This document shows positions 1-9,012 of a DNA stretch of 62,899 bases, one piece after another (position 1 is the first letter of the stretch; each line of letters begins with the position of its first letter). This DNA comes from Candidatus Multivorans thiocomprendens. Lineage in GTDB: Bacteria > Acidobacteriota > Thermoanaerobaculia > Multivoradales > Multivoraceae. Below the pieces are notes generated by a model that was given only the letters and a program-made list of their open reading frames with translations, was not told the DNA's origin and did no database searches. Position numbers and translations under genes: made by a program. Location: contig JAPVWO010000247.1 in the NCBI GenBank assembly GCA_027493375.1, forward strand, positions 1-62,899, given 5' to 3'.

Positions 1-2
1 TG

Positions 3-263
3 TTCCCCACCGAAGTCGTCGACCCGAAGGGAAAGACGACCAGACGCTACCGCTACCAGGACACCATGACCCCGTTCGAGAAGCTCAAGTCCCTGCCCGG
101 CGCCGAGAAGTACCTGAAGCCCGGCATCACCATCGCCGCGCTCGAAGAACAGGCCAAGGCCGCAAGCGACCTCGATGCAGCCATCGCTCTCAACAAGGCC
201 CGCGCCAGACTCTTCGACCTCATCAGGCAAGAGTCCGACCCGCTTCGGCGCCGGAGCGCCTGA
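3..263 (+). CDS. C-terminal fragment of a DDE/integrase-core transposase (5' end outside window)
   Basis: The frame is open from the first bases of the window and ends at TGA 261-263, giving 86 residues of a longer protein. The segment has a basic RRYRYQD stretch followed by TPFEKLKSLPGAEKYLKPG and a short helical tail. I recognise this as the C-terminal end of integrase-catalytic-domain transposases, in which a Y-x-x-P-[FY]-EKLKSLP-like motif follows the DDE core. The catalytic DDE residues lie upstream, outside the window, so activity cannot be judged. The first ATG (66) is internal and not the true start. The family assignment comes from memory of this tail. The exact IS family is not determined. 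Confidence 0.6.
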   Translation, partial: FPTEVVDPKGKTTRRYRYQDTMTPFEKLKSLPGAEKYLKPGITIAALEEQAKAASDLDAAIALNKARARLFDLIRQESDPLRRRSA

Positions 264-581
264 CCGCGAATGCAACCCGAAACCCCGACCGCCGCCCCAC
301 ACGCGGGCGCACCCTTAGGCGGCAGACTCCGCTAACGCTCCGTCTGCCGCTCCAGAACTACGCCGAAACCCACCGGCATCGCCTCTCCGTCACCGCTCCG
401 TTCACGATCATCTCTGTATTGGATTACGCTGTTCTTCCCGCCCCGTTTGCGCCACTTCGGGACGGCTGGCTCTAAGTCATTGACACCGCTGGGTTTGACG
501 GCTTCAGGCTGGAACCGGGGCGGCCATCCTGTTACTGTCCGTCACCTTGCTCCGCGCGAGCGTTCTGCTCGCGGAGTTCGT
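264..581. other. Non-coding stretch between transposase tail and tRNA-Leu, with two hairpins
   Basis: No convincing gene lies in these 318 bases. Two inverted repeats are visible. The first is a perfect 9-bp stem, GCGGCAGAC at 319-327 with GTCTGCCGC at 342-350. It has no T-tract, so it could be a factor-independent stop, an IS-end structure or neither. The second is CTCCGCGCGAGC (550-561) with GCTCGCGGAG (567-576), a 10-bp stem with a 2-nt bulge ending 5 bases before the tRNA. The right boundary of the mobile element whose transposase tail precedes this stretch presumably lies somewhere here, but I could not identify a terminal repeat. Confidence 0.4.
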
Positions 582-667
582 GCCGGAGTGGCGGAATGGC
601 AGACGCAGGGGACTCAAAATCCCCCGCCCCTTGGGGCGTGTGGGTTCGACTCCCACCTCCGGCACCA
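582..667 (+). tRNA. tRNA-Leu (anticodon CAA)
   Basis: The full cloverleaf can be drawn. The acceptor GCCGGAG (582-588) pairs with CTCCGGC (657-663), and the anticodon stem GGGGA/TCCCC encloses loop CTCAAAA with anticodon CAA. There is a long class-II variable arm with a CGCCCC/GGGGCG stem, a TTCGA T-loop, then discriminator A and an encoded CCA (665-667). It reads UUG codons. It stands alone, convergent with the tolC-like gene and next to the transposase remnant, so it may be an integration hotspot. Confidence 0.96.
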
Positions 668-712
668 CTGGCTCCCGCGGAACGCGTCCCCTGCGGGGAC
701 TCGCGCCAGGAA

Positions 713-2410
713 CTAGCTGTCGGAGTTGGCGTCGTCGACGAGTTCGATGCCTTCCTGCTCCAGCAGGACGCCGATCGCCCGGAAGTAGGCCAGCAGGGCG
801 CGGCGGTAGCCCGTGATGGCCTCCACTTCGCGGCTGCGGGCCGCCGTCAGATCCTCCTGGATCTCGAGCACCTGGAAGCTGGTCCAGAGCCCGTTCTCGT
901 AGCGCTTCTGGGCGGCGTCCAGGTTCTTCTCCGCCAGTTCCCGCGACACCCGCGCCGAGTCGATCTGCTTGCCCGCGGTCTCCACGCCCCTGGCGGCCGT
1001 CCGCACCTCCGTGCGGATCGTCAGCATCAGGTCCTGCAGCTCCAGCCGTCCCTGGTCGAGCGCCAGGTCGGCGATCCGGCTTTGCGCCCGGGCCGAGCGG
1101 TTCCGCAGCGGCTTGGAGAGGTTGAGGCCCACGTTCCAGCCCTCGAAGACCTGCCCCAGGATCCCGTCGTAGAACTGACCGAGCGTCGACAGGAAGTCGA
1201 GCGAGTCGACCCGGATGTACTCCTCCGGACAAGGCTCGAACAGATCGGCAATGCTGGGCGGACCGGGGCGCTCACAGACGGTACGGTCACCGCCCAGTGC
1301 GTTCCGGCCGTAGCTCACGCTCAGGTTCAGGTCGGGCTTGCGCTGGTTGCGGAGAAAGGTGGAGTCGATCTCCAGCGTTTCGATCCGCAGTTCCTGGCGA
1401 TCGATCTCCACCCGCTTGTTGAGCGCCGAACTAAGCGACGCCTCCAGATCAATGGCGACCCGTGAGATCTCGGGCGATGTCATCGGAACGATCTCCAGGT
1501 CCCAGAAAGTCCGCTCGTCCAGGTTCAGCAGTCGCCGCAGCTCATCCGCCGCGTCCTGAATCTGCGCCTGGACCCGGATGATCTCCTCCTCGCGGGTCGC
1601 GATGCCCGCTTCGCTCTGAACGAGTTCCAGCGGCGCCAGGGTACCCACCTCGATCTGGATGCGGTTCATCTCGTGCAGCTCGCGGGCCAGCGCCAGACTC
1701 TCCTCCGCCACCTTGAGCTGTTCCAGGCCTTCGACCAGGGCCCAGTAGCCGTTGGCCACGGTCTGCACCGTGTCAATGACCTGAACTGCGAGATCTCCCA
1801 TGCTGATGTCGCTGTTCAGCCGGGCGACGGCCAGGTTCCGCTCGGTGATCCGCTTTCCCCGGTTCCGCAGCAGCGGCTGGTCGAAGGCGAACTGCAGGCT
1901 GGACCGCAGGCTCGGGTTGATGTCCGAGAACCGCGAGTTCGATTCGAACCGGCTGTTCTGCCAGTTGATCGAGAACGTGCCACCCGACGAAACCGGTTGC
2001 TGGAGTTCGACGTTCGCCGTCATCGTCTCGTTCTCGGTGACCAGGGCGCCGTCAAGTTGCGAGGCCGAGGGCCGGCTGTCGCTGTTGACGCTGGTGTTGA
2101 CTCCGAGCACCGTGTCGTAGATGCCGTACGCCTGGTTGATCTGGAACAGCGACTGGGAGCGCTGGTAGCGCTGGACCAGCAGTCCGAGGTTGTTCTGCAG
2201 GGCGATCGCGACCGCCTGGTCCAGTTCAAGCCGGAGTTGCCCATCGGCGATGTCCAGATCCGGTGCGATCGGCTCGGTGATCCACGTCGAACCGACCTGC
2301 ACCTGCCCCGCTGCCGGGGGAGCCCAGACGGCGGCCGGGACGAGGACAGTGCAGAGAGCGACGATCGGCGCCGCGGACTTGCGGACGCTCTGCTTTGGGA
2401 ACAGGTTCAT
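713..2410 (-). CDS. TolC-family outer-membrane efflux protein
   Basis: This 565-residue protein carries an N-terminal signal peptide with a basic n-region (about residues 1-30, ending near PAAGQ). It is followed by two alpha-helical OEP repeats rich in Gln, Asn and Leu (for example AVAIALQNNLGLLVQRYQRS and the second-half LALARELHEMNRIQ). This is the pattern of trimeric outer-membrane channels of type I secretion and RND or ABC efflux. I chose ATG 2410 because a GAAGGAAGGA purine run lies 10 nt upstream and the signal peptide then starts correctly. An in-frame start at 2509 would add 33 non-conserved residues. No inner-membrane pump or adaptor gene is adjacent, so the substrate is unknown. 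Confidence 0.85.
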   Translation of the reverse strand: MNLFPKQSVRKSAAPIVALCTVLVPAAVWAPPAAGQVQVGSTWITEPIAPDLDIADGQLRLELDQAVAIALQNNLGLLVQRYQRSQSLFQINQAYGIYDTVLGVNTSVNSDSRPSASQLDGALVTENETMTANVELQQPVSSGGTFSINWQNSRFESNSRFSDINPSLRSSLQFAFDQPLLRNRGKRITERNLAVARLNSDISMGDLAVQVIDTVQTVANGYWALVEGLEQLKVAEESLALARELHEMNRIQIEVGTLAPLELVQSEAGIATREEEIIRVQAQIQDAADELRRLLNLDERTFWDLEIVPMTSPEISRVAIDLEASLSSALNKRVEIDRQELRIETLEIDSTFLRNQRKPDLNLSVSYGRNALGGDRTVCERPGPPSIADLFEPCPEEYIRVDSLDFLSTLGQFYDGILGQVFEGWNVGLNLSKPLRNRSARAQSRIADLALDQGRLELQDLMLTIRTEVRTAARGVETAGKQIDSARVSRELAEKNLDAAQKRYENGLWTSFQVLEIQEDLTAARSREVEAITGYRRALLAYFRAIGVLLEQEGIELVDDANSDS

Positions 2411-2618
2411 CGGGCTGTGTTCCTTCCTTCGACGGCGCCCTGACCGCAACGGGCACGGCGCGTCGTGTCTTTCCTCTTTGACGCGAGAGGCGCGAGGTTG
2501 TTTCAACAACCCTACGCCGGATGGTGCCGGAGCGCCGGTCTGGCGCGCCGGGCGGGCAAGCCTAAGCGATGGCGTGGCGAGGGCCGCGGGGCCTTCGCGA
2601 AGGGGTGTCGGCGGCTTG

Positions 2619-4235
2619 TCAGCCGTCGAGAAGGTCGAGAGCGACTCGACGCGCTTCCTCCAGCGTACCGGCCAGGTGACCGGGGGGAAGATCGCGGAGA
2701 ATGTCGAGTGTCCGAAGAGTCTTCGCGACGGATCCCTCGAGACCGCAGATGACGACCTCGGTTCGCTCGGCGGAGGCCACGTTCAGGAGGCGCTGGATCA
2801 CCATTGCCGCGCTGTCGTCCAGGTACAGGGCTTCGGAGAAATCGAAGATCACGACTTCGTGGTCCTTGATGTCTCCGCCGATGACGGTCGACAACTTGTT
2901 CGAGGAGGCGACCGTGAGGGTTCCCCTGAGCGCCACCAGGCCGACGCGCGCCGAGTAGGGGTCGACCTTCCCTCGTTCCTCCCCGTCCCCGAAGAAGGTC
3001 CGATCGAGGAGCGGGACCGAGACCACGCTGTCGAGTTCGAGCCCCTCCAGGCGCCGCGCGTGCGCCATCCCCGCCGCGATCAGGCCCACGGCGACCGCCG
3101 TTACGAGATCGACGAAGACCGTCAGACCCAACGTCAACAGCATGACGAAGAGGTGCTCCCGGCGAATCCGGTGGACCCGCGCGAGCAGCGGCCAGTCGAT
3201 GATGTCCCACCCCACCTTCATCATGATCGCCGCCAGAACGGCGTGGGGAACCGGTTCGACCAGCGGCCCGAGGCCCAGAGCGAGGAGGAGGAGGAAGAGC
3301 GCACGCAGAGCGCCGGACACGGGTGTCGAGCCGCCGGCGCGGATGTTGACGACGGTTCCCATCGTGGCGCCGGCGCCCGGCAGGCCGCCGAGCACCCCGG
3401 AGATCATGTTGCCGATGCCCTGGCCGACCAGTTCGCGGTCCGGGTTGTGGCGGGTGCCCGTCAGCGAGTCGGCCACAAGCGATGTCAGGAGGCTGTCGAC
3501 CGACCCCAGCAGGGCGAGAATGAGCGCCGGTTGGAAGGCTTGCAGCAGGAAACCCGCGCTCGGCAGACCGATCTTCAGCGTCGGCAGACCTGTTGGCACG
3601 TGGCCGAGCGCCGGGGCACCGCTCAACCAGAGGATCCCGAGGACGGAGCCGAGAACGAGGGCAAGCAGCGGCGCCGGGAAGTAGCGCGAGAGCCGCCGGG
3701 GCCACAGAAAGCCGGCCGCCAGGGTGACGGCGCCGATGGCGACTGCGTTCAGGTTCACCCCGGCGGTCGCTTCCGGAATGGCGCGGACGGCGCCGAGTGC
3801 TCCACCCGCCGCCGGCGGCGCCCCGAGAAACGGAAGGACCTGGATCAGGATGACGATGACGCCGATCCCGGACATGAATCCGGAGACGACGACGTAGGGC
3901 GTGTACACCACGAATCGGCCGATCCGCGCCAGGCCGAGGAGCATCTGCAGCAGGCCGCCGAGAACGACGACGGTCAGCGCCTCCGTGAGATTTGAAGCGT
4001 GGGTCGTCAGGATCACCGTCATGGCGACGGTCATCGGCGCCGTGGGCCCCGAGATCTGGGACCGGGTGCCGCCGAACACGGCCGCGAAGAAGCCCACGGC
4101 GATCGCGCCGTGAAGGCCCGCGACGGCGCCCATGCCGGAAGCGACGCCGAGCGCCAGCGCGACCGGAAGAGCGACGACGGTGGCCGTCAACGCCCCGAAC
4201 AGGTCGCCCCGGAGCGTCGGCAGGTCGTACTTCAC
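2619..4235 (-). CDS. SulP-family anion permease with C-terminal STAS domain
   Basis: The 538 residues form a SulP/SLC26-type secondary transporter. About ten to twelve hydrophobic helices span residues 1 to about 395, with the conserved opening ISGPTAPMTVAMT near residue 60 and LPGAGATMGTVVNIRAGG further on. A cytoplasmic STAS domain starts near residue 423 and carries the DDSAA loop (473-477), the region phosphorylated in anti-sigma antagonists. Members carry sulfate, bicarbonate or other anions. The sequence alone does not decide which. The gene sits alone between the tolC-like gene and divergent purC, with 208 bp downstream that hold no gene I can recognise. Confidence 0.88.
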   Translation of the reverse strand: MKYDLPTLRGDLFGALTATVVALPVALALGVASGMGAVAGLHGAIAVGFFAAVFGGTRSQISGPTAPMTVAMTVILTTHASNLTEALTVVVLGGLLQMLLGLARIGRFVVYTPYVVVSGFMSGIGVIVILIQVLPFLGAPPAAGGALGAVRAIPEATAGVNLNAVAIGAVTLAAGFLWPRRLSRYFPAPLLALVLGSVLGILWLSGAPALGHVPTGLPTLKIGLPSAGFLLQAFQPALILALLGSVDSLLTSLVADSLTGTRHNPDRELVGQGIGNMISGVLGGLPGAGATMGTVVNIRAGGSTPVSGALRALFLLLLALGLGPLVEPVPHAVLAAIMMKVGWDIIDWPLLARVHRIRREHLFVMLLTLGLTVFVDLVTAVAVGLIAAGMAHARRLEGLELDSVVSVPLLDRTFFGDGEERGKVDPYSARVGLVALRGTLTVASSNKLSTVIGGDIKDHEVVIFDFSEALYLDDSAAMVIQRLLNVASAERTEVVICGLEGSVAKTLRTLDILRDLPPGHLAGTLEEARRVALDLLDG

Positions 4236-4340
4236 GCCGGAAGCGCTCCGACAGACTGTGCAGCCACTCCTTCTTGCCTTCCCGTGCGCATCGTCCCGGG
4301 CCCCTTCTACCGGCGAACGTCATGTTACATTCCCGCGGCC

Positions 4341-5216
4341 ATGAAGGTCCTCGAAGGTCTCCCGGAACCCCGACGCGGCAAGGTCCGCGACATCTACGAT
4401 CTCGGCGCTCGGCTGCTGCTGGTAGCCAGCGATCGCGTATCCGCCTACGACTTCGTCCTCTCTCCGGAGATTCCGGACAAGGGCAAGGTGCTGAACCAGT
4501 TGACGAACTTCTGGTTCGATCGGCTCGGCGACCTCATCCCGAATCACCTGATCGAGACCGATGTACGCCGTTTTCCCGCCGACCTGCAGCCGCACGCCGA
4601 CTACCTGGACGGACGGTCGGTCCTCGTGAGAAAAGCGCAAGTCGTTCCCTACGAGTGCGTGGCCAGGGGCTACCTCGCCGGCAGCGCGTTCCGGGAGTAT
4701 CGGGAGACGGGGCGGGCCTGCGGCCACGATCTGCCGGCCGGGATGGTCCGGGCCGCGCAACTGGACGACGCGATCTTCACGCCGGCGACAAAGGCCGAGG
4801 AGGGTCACGACGAGAACATCGACTACGACACCCTGGTTGAAGGCGTCGGCAGCGACATGGCGGCGACCCTGCGGCGTGTGACGCTTGAGCTCTACAAACG
4901 GGGACGGGAACTCGCGGCAGGCCGTGGCCTCATCCTCGCCGACACGAAGTTCGAGTTCGGCATGGTCGAGGACCGTCTGATACTGATCGACGAAGTGCTG
5001 ACTCCGGATTCGTCGCGCTACTGGGACGCCGCCCAGTGGAGCCCGGGCACCGAACCCGTCTCGTTCGACAAACAGCCGGTCCGCGACTGGGTCGCCGGGA
5101 CCGGCTGGGACAAGGCATCTCCGCCGCCGGAACTGACGCCCGAGGTCGTCAACGAGACGAGGGAACGTTATCTCGACGCGTTCCGCCGGGTCACCGGTCG
5201 CGACCCGGTTCTCTAG
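4341..5216 (+). CDS. purC: Phosphoribosylaminoimidazole-succinocarboxamide synthase
   Basis: PurC makes SAICAR from CAIR and aspartate with ATP, the eighth step of de novo purine synthesis, in the cytoplasm. The 291-residue protein shows the family start GLPEPRRGKVRDIYDLG, the SDRVSAYDFVL signature (residues about 31-41), VRKAQVVPYECVARGYLAGSA and the late DTKFEFG motif. Length suits the longer eukaryote-like form of the enzyme (about 290-305 residues). The start at ATG 4341 places the first conserved block at residue 4. A longer open frame reaches 3999 but is antisense to sulP. The end overlaps the convergent alr gene by 26 bp. Confidence 0.95.
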   Translation: MKVLEGLPEPRRGKVRDIYDLGARLLLVASDRVSAYDFVLSPEIPDKGKVLNQLTNFWFDRLGDLIPNHLIETDVRRFPADLQPHADYLDGRSVLVRKAQVVPYECVARGYLAGSAFREYRETGRACGHDLPAGMVRAAQLDDAIFTPATKAEEGHDENIDYDTLVEGVGSDMAATLRRVTLELYKRGRELAAGRGLILADTKFEFGMVEDRLILIDEVLTPDSSRYWDAAQWSPGTEPVSFDKQPVRDWVAGTGWDKASPPPELTPEVVNETRERYLDAFRRVTGRDPVL

Positions 5217-6363
5217 GGCGGTCGCGGCGGCCGACCAGGAGGCGCGGCAGGCGCCGGTTCAGACCGCACCAGACCTCGTAGGCCGCGATGCCGGCGCGGC
5301 CCGCTAGTTCGCCGACGCCGATGCGCTGCTTGCCCTGTCTTCCGAGCAGGACGCACTCGTCACCGATCACGGCGCCTGGAACCCGGGTGACGTCGACAGT
5401 CAGCGAATCCATGCTGACCTGACCGGCGATCGGGCAACGCTCTCCCCTGACCAGGACGTCGCCGCCGCCGAAGCCCGTGCTGAAACCGTCTCCGTAGCCG
5501 ACCCGGATCAGGGCAATCCTGGCCGAACCTGGCGCTCGCCAGGTGCGCCGGTAGCCGACGCCGGCGCCGGCCGGTACCGGCCGCAGGTCGACGATCGGCG
5601 CCTTGAGGCTCATGACCGGCCGCAGGGCGGGCGTTTCCGAGCCGCCGGCCAGCGTCGCCAGGTCGAGCCCGTAGAGCGCTCCGCCGACCCGCACCGCGGT
5701 CCAGCGGGTGGAGGCGCGCCTCAGCGCCGCGGACGAGTTCGCGAGGTGTACCGGAACCGAACGGCGCTCACTCGAGTCGAGAAGCTCGACCGCGGCGGCG
5801 AAGCGCCGTTCCTGCTCTCCGGTAAAGGAGCTTTCGGCCAGTTCGGACTCGGCCAGGTGAGACATCAGGCCCGCAAACCGGAACTCGGGCGCGGCACGCA
5901 GGGCGTCGAGCGCGGCCCGCCAGTCGGCCAGTTTCAGGCCGGCGCGACTCATGCCGGTGTCCAGTTCGACGACCACCTCCAGCGCCTGTCCCGCGCCAGC
6001 CCCGGCAGTTCTCAGCCAGGCACTCCAGGCTGTGAGTTGCCCCAGGCGCGTGAGCACCGGCGTTGCACTCCCGCGAACGACGCGATCCAGGTCCCCGGAC
6101 GACTCCGGACCGCCGAGCAGCAGGACGCGCCCGCCATACCCGGCGTTGCGGAGCTCCACGACTTCGGCGGCGCCCGCCACCGCCAGGCCGTCGATGCCGA
6201 GCCGCTCAAGTTCGAGCGCCACGCCCGGCGCGCCGTGCCCGTAAGCGTCCGCCTTGACGACTCCGTAGACCGCCGCCTCCCCGACCGACCGCCGCACCGC
6301 GTGCAGGTTGACCGCCAGGGCGCCGAGATCGATCTCGACCCGCGCGCCCGCGCTGGAGCTCAG
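5191..6363 (-). CDS. alr: Alanine racemase, apparently starting at CTG
   Basis: Alr interconverts L- and D-alanine for peptidoglycan. Motifs are the PLP lysine in GVVKADAYGHG (Lys37 with the start used here), the catalytic tyrosine region GVGYRRTW and GYGDGF. The only standard start in frame, GTG at 6297, would delete the conserved first strand VEIDLGALAVNL. Upstream there is no ATG, GTG or TTG within at least 40 codons. A CTG at 6363-6361 has GGAGGGG 5 nt upstream and overlaps the dnaB stop as CTGA, the same geometry as ATGA coupling used elsewhere here. That gives 390 residues, close to family size. The gene is cotranscribed after dnaB. Confidence 0.9.
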   Translation of the reverse strand: MSSSAGARVEIDLGALAVNLHAVRRSVGEAAVYGVVKADAYGHGAPGVALELERLGIDGLAVAGAAEVVELRNAGYGGRVLLLGGPESSGDLDRVVRGSATPVLTRLGQLTAWSAWLRTAGAGAGQALEVVVELDTGMSRAGLKLADWRAALDALRAAPEFRFAGLMSHLAESELAESSFTGEQERRFAAAVELLDSSERRSVPVHLANSSAALRRASTRWTAVRVGGALYGLDLATLAGGSETPALRPVMSLKAPIVDLRPVPAGAGVGYRRTWRAPGSARIALIRVGYGDGFSTGFGGGDVLVRGERCPIAGQVSMDSLTVDVTRVPGAVIGDECVLLGRQGKQRIGVGELAGRAGIAAYEVWCGLNRRLPRLLVGRRDRPREPGRDR

Positions 6364-7721
6364 TTCGGCCCCTCCGGCGGCGAGTGATACGCGTCGTAGC
6401 TGCGAAACGTCGTCGTGTCCCCGAGAAAGACAAGCGGCACGGAACCGGTCTCGCCGTTCCGGTGCTTGGCGATGATGAGTTCGGCCATCCCCTGCACTTC
6501 GAGATCATCCGGTTCATAGACCTCTTCGCGATAGACGAACATGACGATGTCGGCGTCCTGCTCGATGTTCCCCGACTCCCGGAGGTCTGCAAGCTGCGGG
6601 CGGTGATCCTTGCCCCGTCGTTCCGGCAGCCGCGAGAGCTGGGACAGGGCCACGACAGGCACTTCAAGTTCCTTCGCCAGTTGCTTCAAACCGCGGGTAA
6701 TCGCGCCTATCTCCAGGTTGCGGTTCTCGTACCGGCCCCCGGCGTTCATCAACTGGAGGTAATCGACGACCAGCAGGGCGAGACCGTCCTGTTTCTTGAG
6801 CCGGCGCGCCTTCGAGGCGACCTCGAGCAGCGACGGATTGGCGGAGTCGTCCACGAACAGCTTCGACTCCTGGCCGTCCTGCTTCGCCTGGTGAAGGCGC
6901 TTCCAGTCCTCCCCCGACAGCCGCCCGCTCCGCAGCTTGTGAAACGGGATGTCCGTGGTCGAACACAGCACCCTCATCGCGATCTCGCGCGCGCTCATCT
7001 CGAGCGAGAAGAAGCCCGCCGCCTTCTTCTCGTCGTGCGCGACGTGAGTCGCCATGTTCAGCGCGAGGCTGGTCTTTCCCATCCCCGGGCGGCCGGCGAC
7101 GATGACCAGGTTGCCGGGTTGAAGGCCGTGCGTCTTCCGGTCGAGATCGACGAATCCGGTACGCAGGCCCGAGAACTCGTTGACCGCGCTCCGTTCGAGC
7201 TCCTCCATCGTCTCTTCGTAGATCTGGCTCAACGGCACGAAGGTCCGCGCCACGGCCTCTTCGCTCAGACTCAGGACCCTGCTCTCCGCCTCCTCGAGGG
7301 CCTGCTCGGCATCCAGGCCGCCGTCGAGCGCCTTCGTGTAGATCTCCGTACAGGCGTCGAGCAGGCGGCGTCGCAGCGCCCGCTCCTTGATGATCTCGAC
7401 GTACGAGTCGACCCGGCCCAGGTCGGGCAGGTCGACTTCCAGAGTGGCGAGGTAGGCCACGCCGCCCGCCGACTCGAACTGGCCGCGTTGCTCCAGCCGG
7501 GCCTGAAGTGTCCGCAGATCGATCGGGCTCTCCGCCTCCTGGAGCGAGAGCATCGCCCTGTACAGGACCCGGTGGCGCTCGAAGTAGTAGTCCTCGGGCT
7601 TCAGCCGGCTCGAGGTAGCGGCCAGGTGCCGCTCGGAATCGAGCAGGATCGCCGCGAGCACGGCACGTTCGGACTCTTCGCTATGCGGCAGACTGTGGGT
7701 CTCGTCGATCGGCGCGCGCAC
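6360..7721 (-). CDS. dnaB: Replicative DNA helicase DnaB
   Basis: DnaB is the hexameric helicase that unwinds the chromosomal fork and recruits primase. The 453-residue protein has the N-terminal primase-interacting domain (about 10-115, starting LPHSEESERAVLAAILLD), a linker, and a RecA-like motor. The motor shows Walker A GRPGMGKTSL (210-219), SLEMSAREIAMR, Walker B LLVVDYLQL and the arginine-finger region RESGNIEQDADIVMF. The length is normal and no intein is present. It is the first gene of a dnaB-alr pair and divergent from the outer-membrane-type gene at 7873. Confidence 0.97.
   Translation of the reverse strand: MRAPIDETHSLPHSEESERAVLAAILLDSERHLAATSSRLKPEDYYFERHRVLYRAMLSLQEAESPIDLRTLQARLEQRGQFESAGGVAYLATLEVDLPDLGRVDSYVEIIKERALRRRLLDACTEIYTKALDGGLDAEQALEEAESRVLSLSEEAVARTFVPLSQIYEETMEELERSAVNEFSGLRTGFVDLDRKTHGLQPGNLVIVAGRPGMGKTSLALNMATHVAHDEKKAAGFFSLEMSAREIAMRVLCSTTDIPFHKLRSGRLSGEDWKRLHQAKQDGQESKLFVDDSANPSLLEVASKARRLKKQDGLALLVVDYLQLMNAGGRYENRNLEIGAITRGLKQLAKELEVPVVALSQLSRLPERRGKDHRPQLADLRESGNIEQDADIVMFVYREEVYEPDDLEVQGMAELIIAKHRNGETGSVPLVFLGDTTTFRSYDAYHSPPEGPN
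6369..6375 (-). promoter_or_regulatory. Shine-Dalgarno GGAGGGG deciding the alr CTG start
   Basis: On the minus strand GGAGGGG is followed by CCGAA and then CTG, a 5-nt spacing. It lies within the last codons of dnaB. This site, the CTGA stop/start overlap and the conserved N-terminal strand that would otherwise be lost together support CTG 6363 over GTG 6297. Confidence 0.65.
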
Positions 7722-7872
7722 GTCATCCTCCGGAGTCCTAGCCTAGCCTTCGGATGACGACGGCGGGGCGGCTGCGGCTGCCTGCGGGAAGGCTGCGGAT
7801 TTCGTGAGCCGTGCGAAGATGAGGCGGCGCCGAAACCGCGTCCGGCCGGCGTCGCCGGCTGCCCCAGAGCCC

Positions 7873-8970
7873 ATGGACCAACGTGCTTCTCCGCTCGCGC
7901 CGCTCGCCTGGCCGGCGCTGGGCTGTCTGGGACTGTTGATCTGCGCCGCCGCGGCCGCCCAGGAACAGGAGGGCGACCCCCTGGCCGGTTCTGAAGCCGG
8001 CGACGCGGAGGCCGCCGCGGAGGAGACCGATCCCTGCGCCTCCGAGTACCTGGAGGGGCGATCGTGGATCGACTGGCTGAACCTCCGCCTCCATCGCACC
8101 GCCTGTGAGACAGCCCTGTGGTTCGACCACCTGTTCGGCGACTACCGCCTGGACGAGAAGCTGGAAGCCACCTACGGCCGCGCCTTCGTTGGAGTGGCCT
8201 GGGACGAGCGCTACGGGTTCGAGGACGATCTGAGCTTTCGCGCCCGTCTCCACTTCCCGAACATGGAGCGGCGTCTCAACGCCTTTGTCGGTCGCGACGA
8301 CCGGGAGGACGTCCTGGAGGACGCCCAGCCCCGCGGGGCGACCTCGCTGCCGCGCATGTTCGACCCCGAAGACGACGAGTGGCTGGTGGGACTCGGCTAC
8401 CGGCCGATCTCGAGCGGCAACAGCGACCTCGACTTCGATCTCGGCATGAACTTCAACTTCCCCATCGAGCCCTGGGCTCGCGCCCGTTACAGGCACCGTT
8501 CCTTCCTCTCGGAGACCGACCTCGTCCGCTTCCGGCACACCCTCTTCTGGGAGCGGGACGACGGCTGGGGTCTGGCGACGCGGATTGACTATGAGCACGC
8601 GTTTCCGGCCGGCTCCATGCTGCGATGGCGCGGCGCCGGCAAGGTCTCGGACATCACCAGAGGGGCCGACTGGTTCACCGAGTTGAGCTACTACCACCGG
8701 TTGGGGCGCCGCCGCGCCCTCGCCCACCAGGTCGGCGCCAACGGCGAAACCGGCGCCCCGGTTCTCGTCGAGAACTACTTCGTGCGCGTCATCTACCGCC
8801 AGCAGATCCTCAGGGAGTGGCTCTTCCTCGAGATCGGCCCCGGCCTGGCCTGGCGTCGCGAGGAACACGGTGTGCCCAGGGACTCCGTACCGATCCTGCG
8901 CTTCGGAGTCGAGATGCTGTTCGGTGACTACCGCGGCCAGGGTACCGCCGCACCGGTTCCGGGCGGATAG
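7873..8970 (+). CDS. Putative outer-membrane beta-barrel protein of unknown function
   Basis: I do not recognise a named family. The 365-residue product begins with a hydrophobic signal peptide (GCLGLLICAAAAAQ, cleaved near residue 29) and an acidic stretch. It continues with alternating aromatic/polar strands (for example NSDLDFDLGMNFNF, ARARYRHRSFLSETDLVRFR, ELSYYHRLG, NYFVRVIYRQQ, LFLEIGPGLAW), the pattern of a beta-barrel ending in the outer membrane. The frame is also open to a GTG at 7804 and an ATG at 7819. I use ATG 7873 because it places the signal peptide at the N-terminus. It is divergent from dnaB and 42 bp before the crotonase gene, so the two may be cotranscribed. Confidence 0.65.
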   Translation: MDQRASPLAPLAWPALGCLGLLICAAAAAQEQEGDPLAGSEAGDAEAAAEETDPCASEYLEGRSWIDWLNLRLHRTACETALWFDHLFGDYRLDEKLEATYGRAFVGVAWDERYGFEDDLSFRARLHFPNMERRLNAFVGRDDREDVLEDAQPRGATSLPRMFDPEDDEWLVGLGYRPISSGNSDLDFDLGMNFNFPIEPWARARYRHRSFLSETDLVRFRHTLFWERDDGWGLATRIDYEHAFPAGSMLRWRGAGKVSDITRGADWFTELSYYHRLGRRRALAHQVGANGETGAPVLVENYFVRVIYRQQILREWLFLEIGPGLAWRREEHGVPRDSVPILRFGVEMLFGDYRGQGTAAPVPGG

Positions 8971-9012
8971 AGTCCTTCCCCCTTTCCCAGGAACCAGGAA
9001 GCGAGGAGTGAG

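Noticed and set aside
319..350. Hairpin read as an intrinsic terminator
   Set aside because: The stem is perfect but no T-tract follows, and its relation to the transposase gene is unknown.
2190..3995. 601-residue plus-strand frame
   Set aside because: Antisense to the SulP gene and the start of the tolC-like gene; no recognisable domain.
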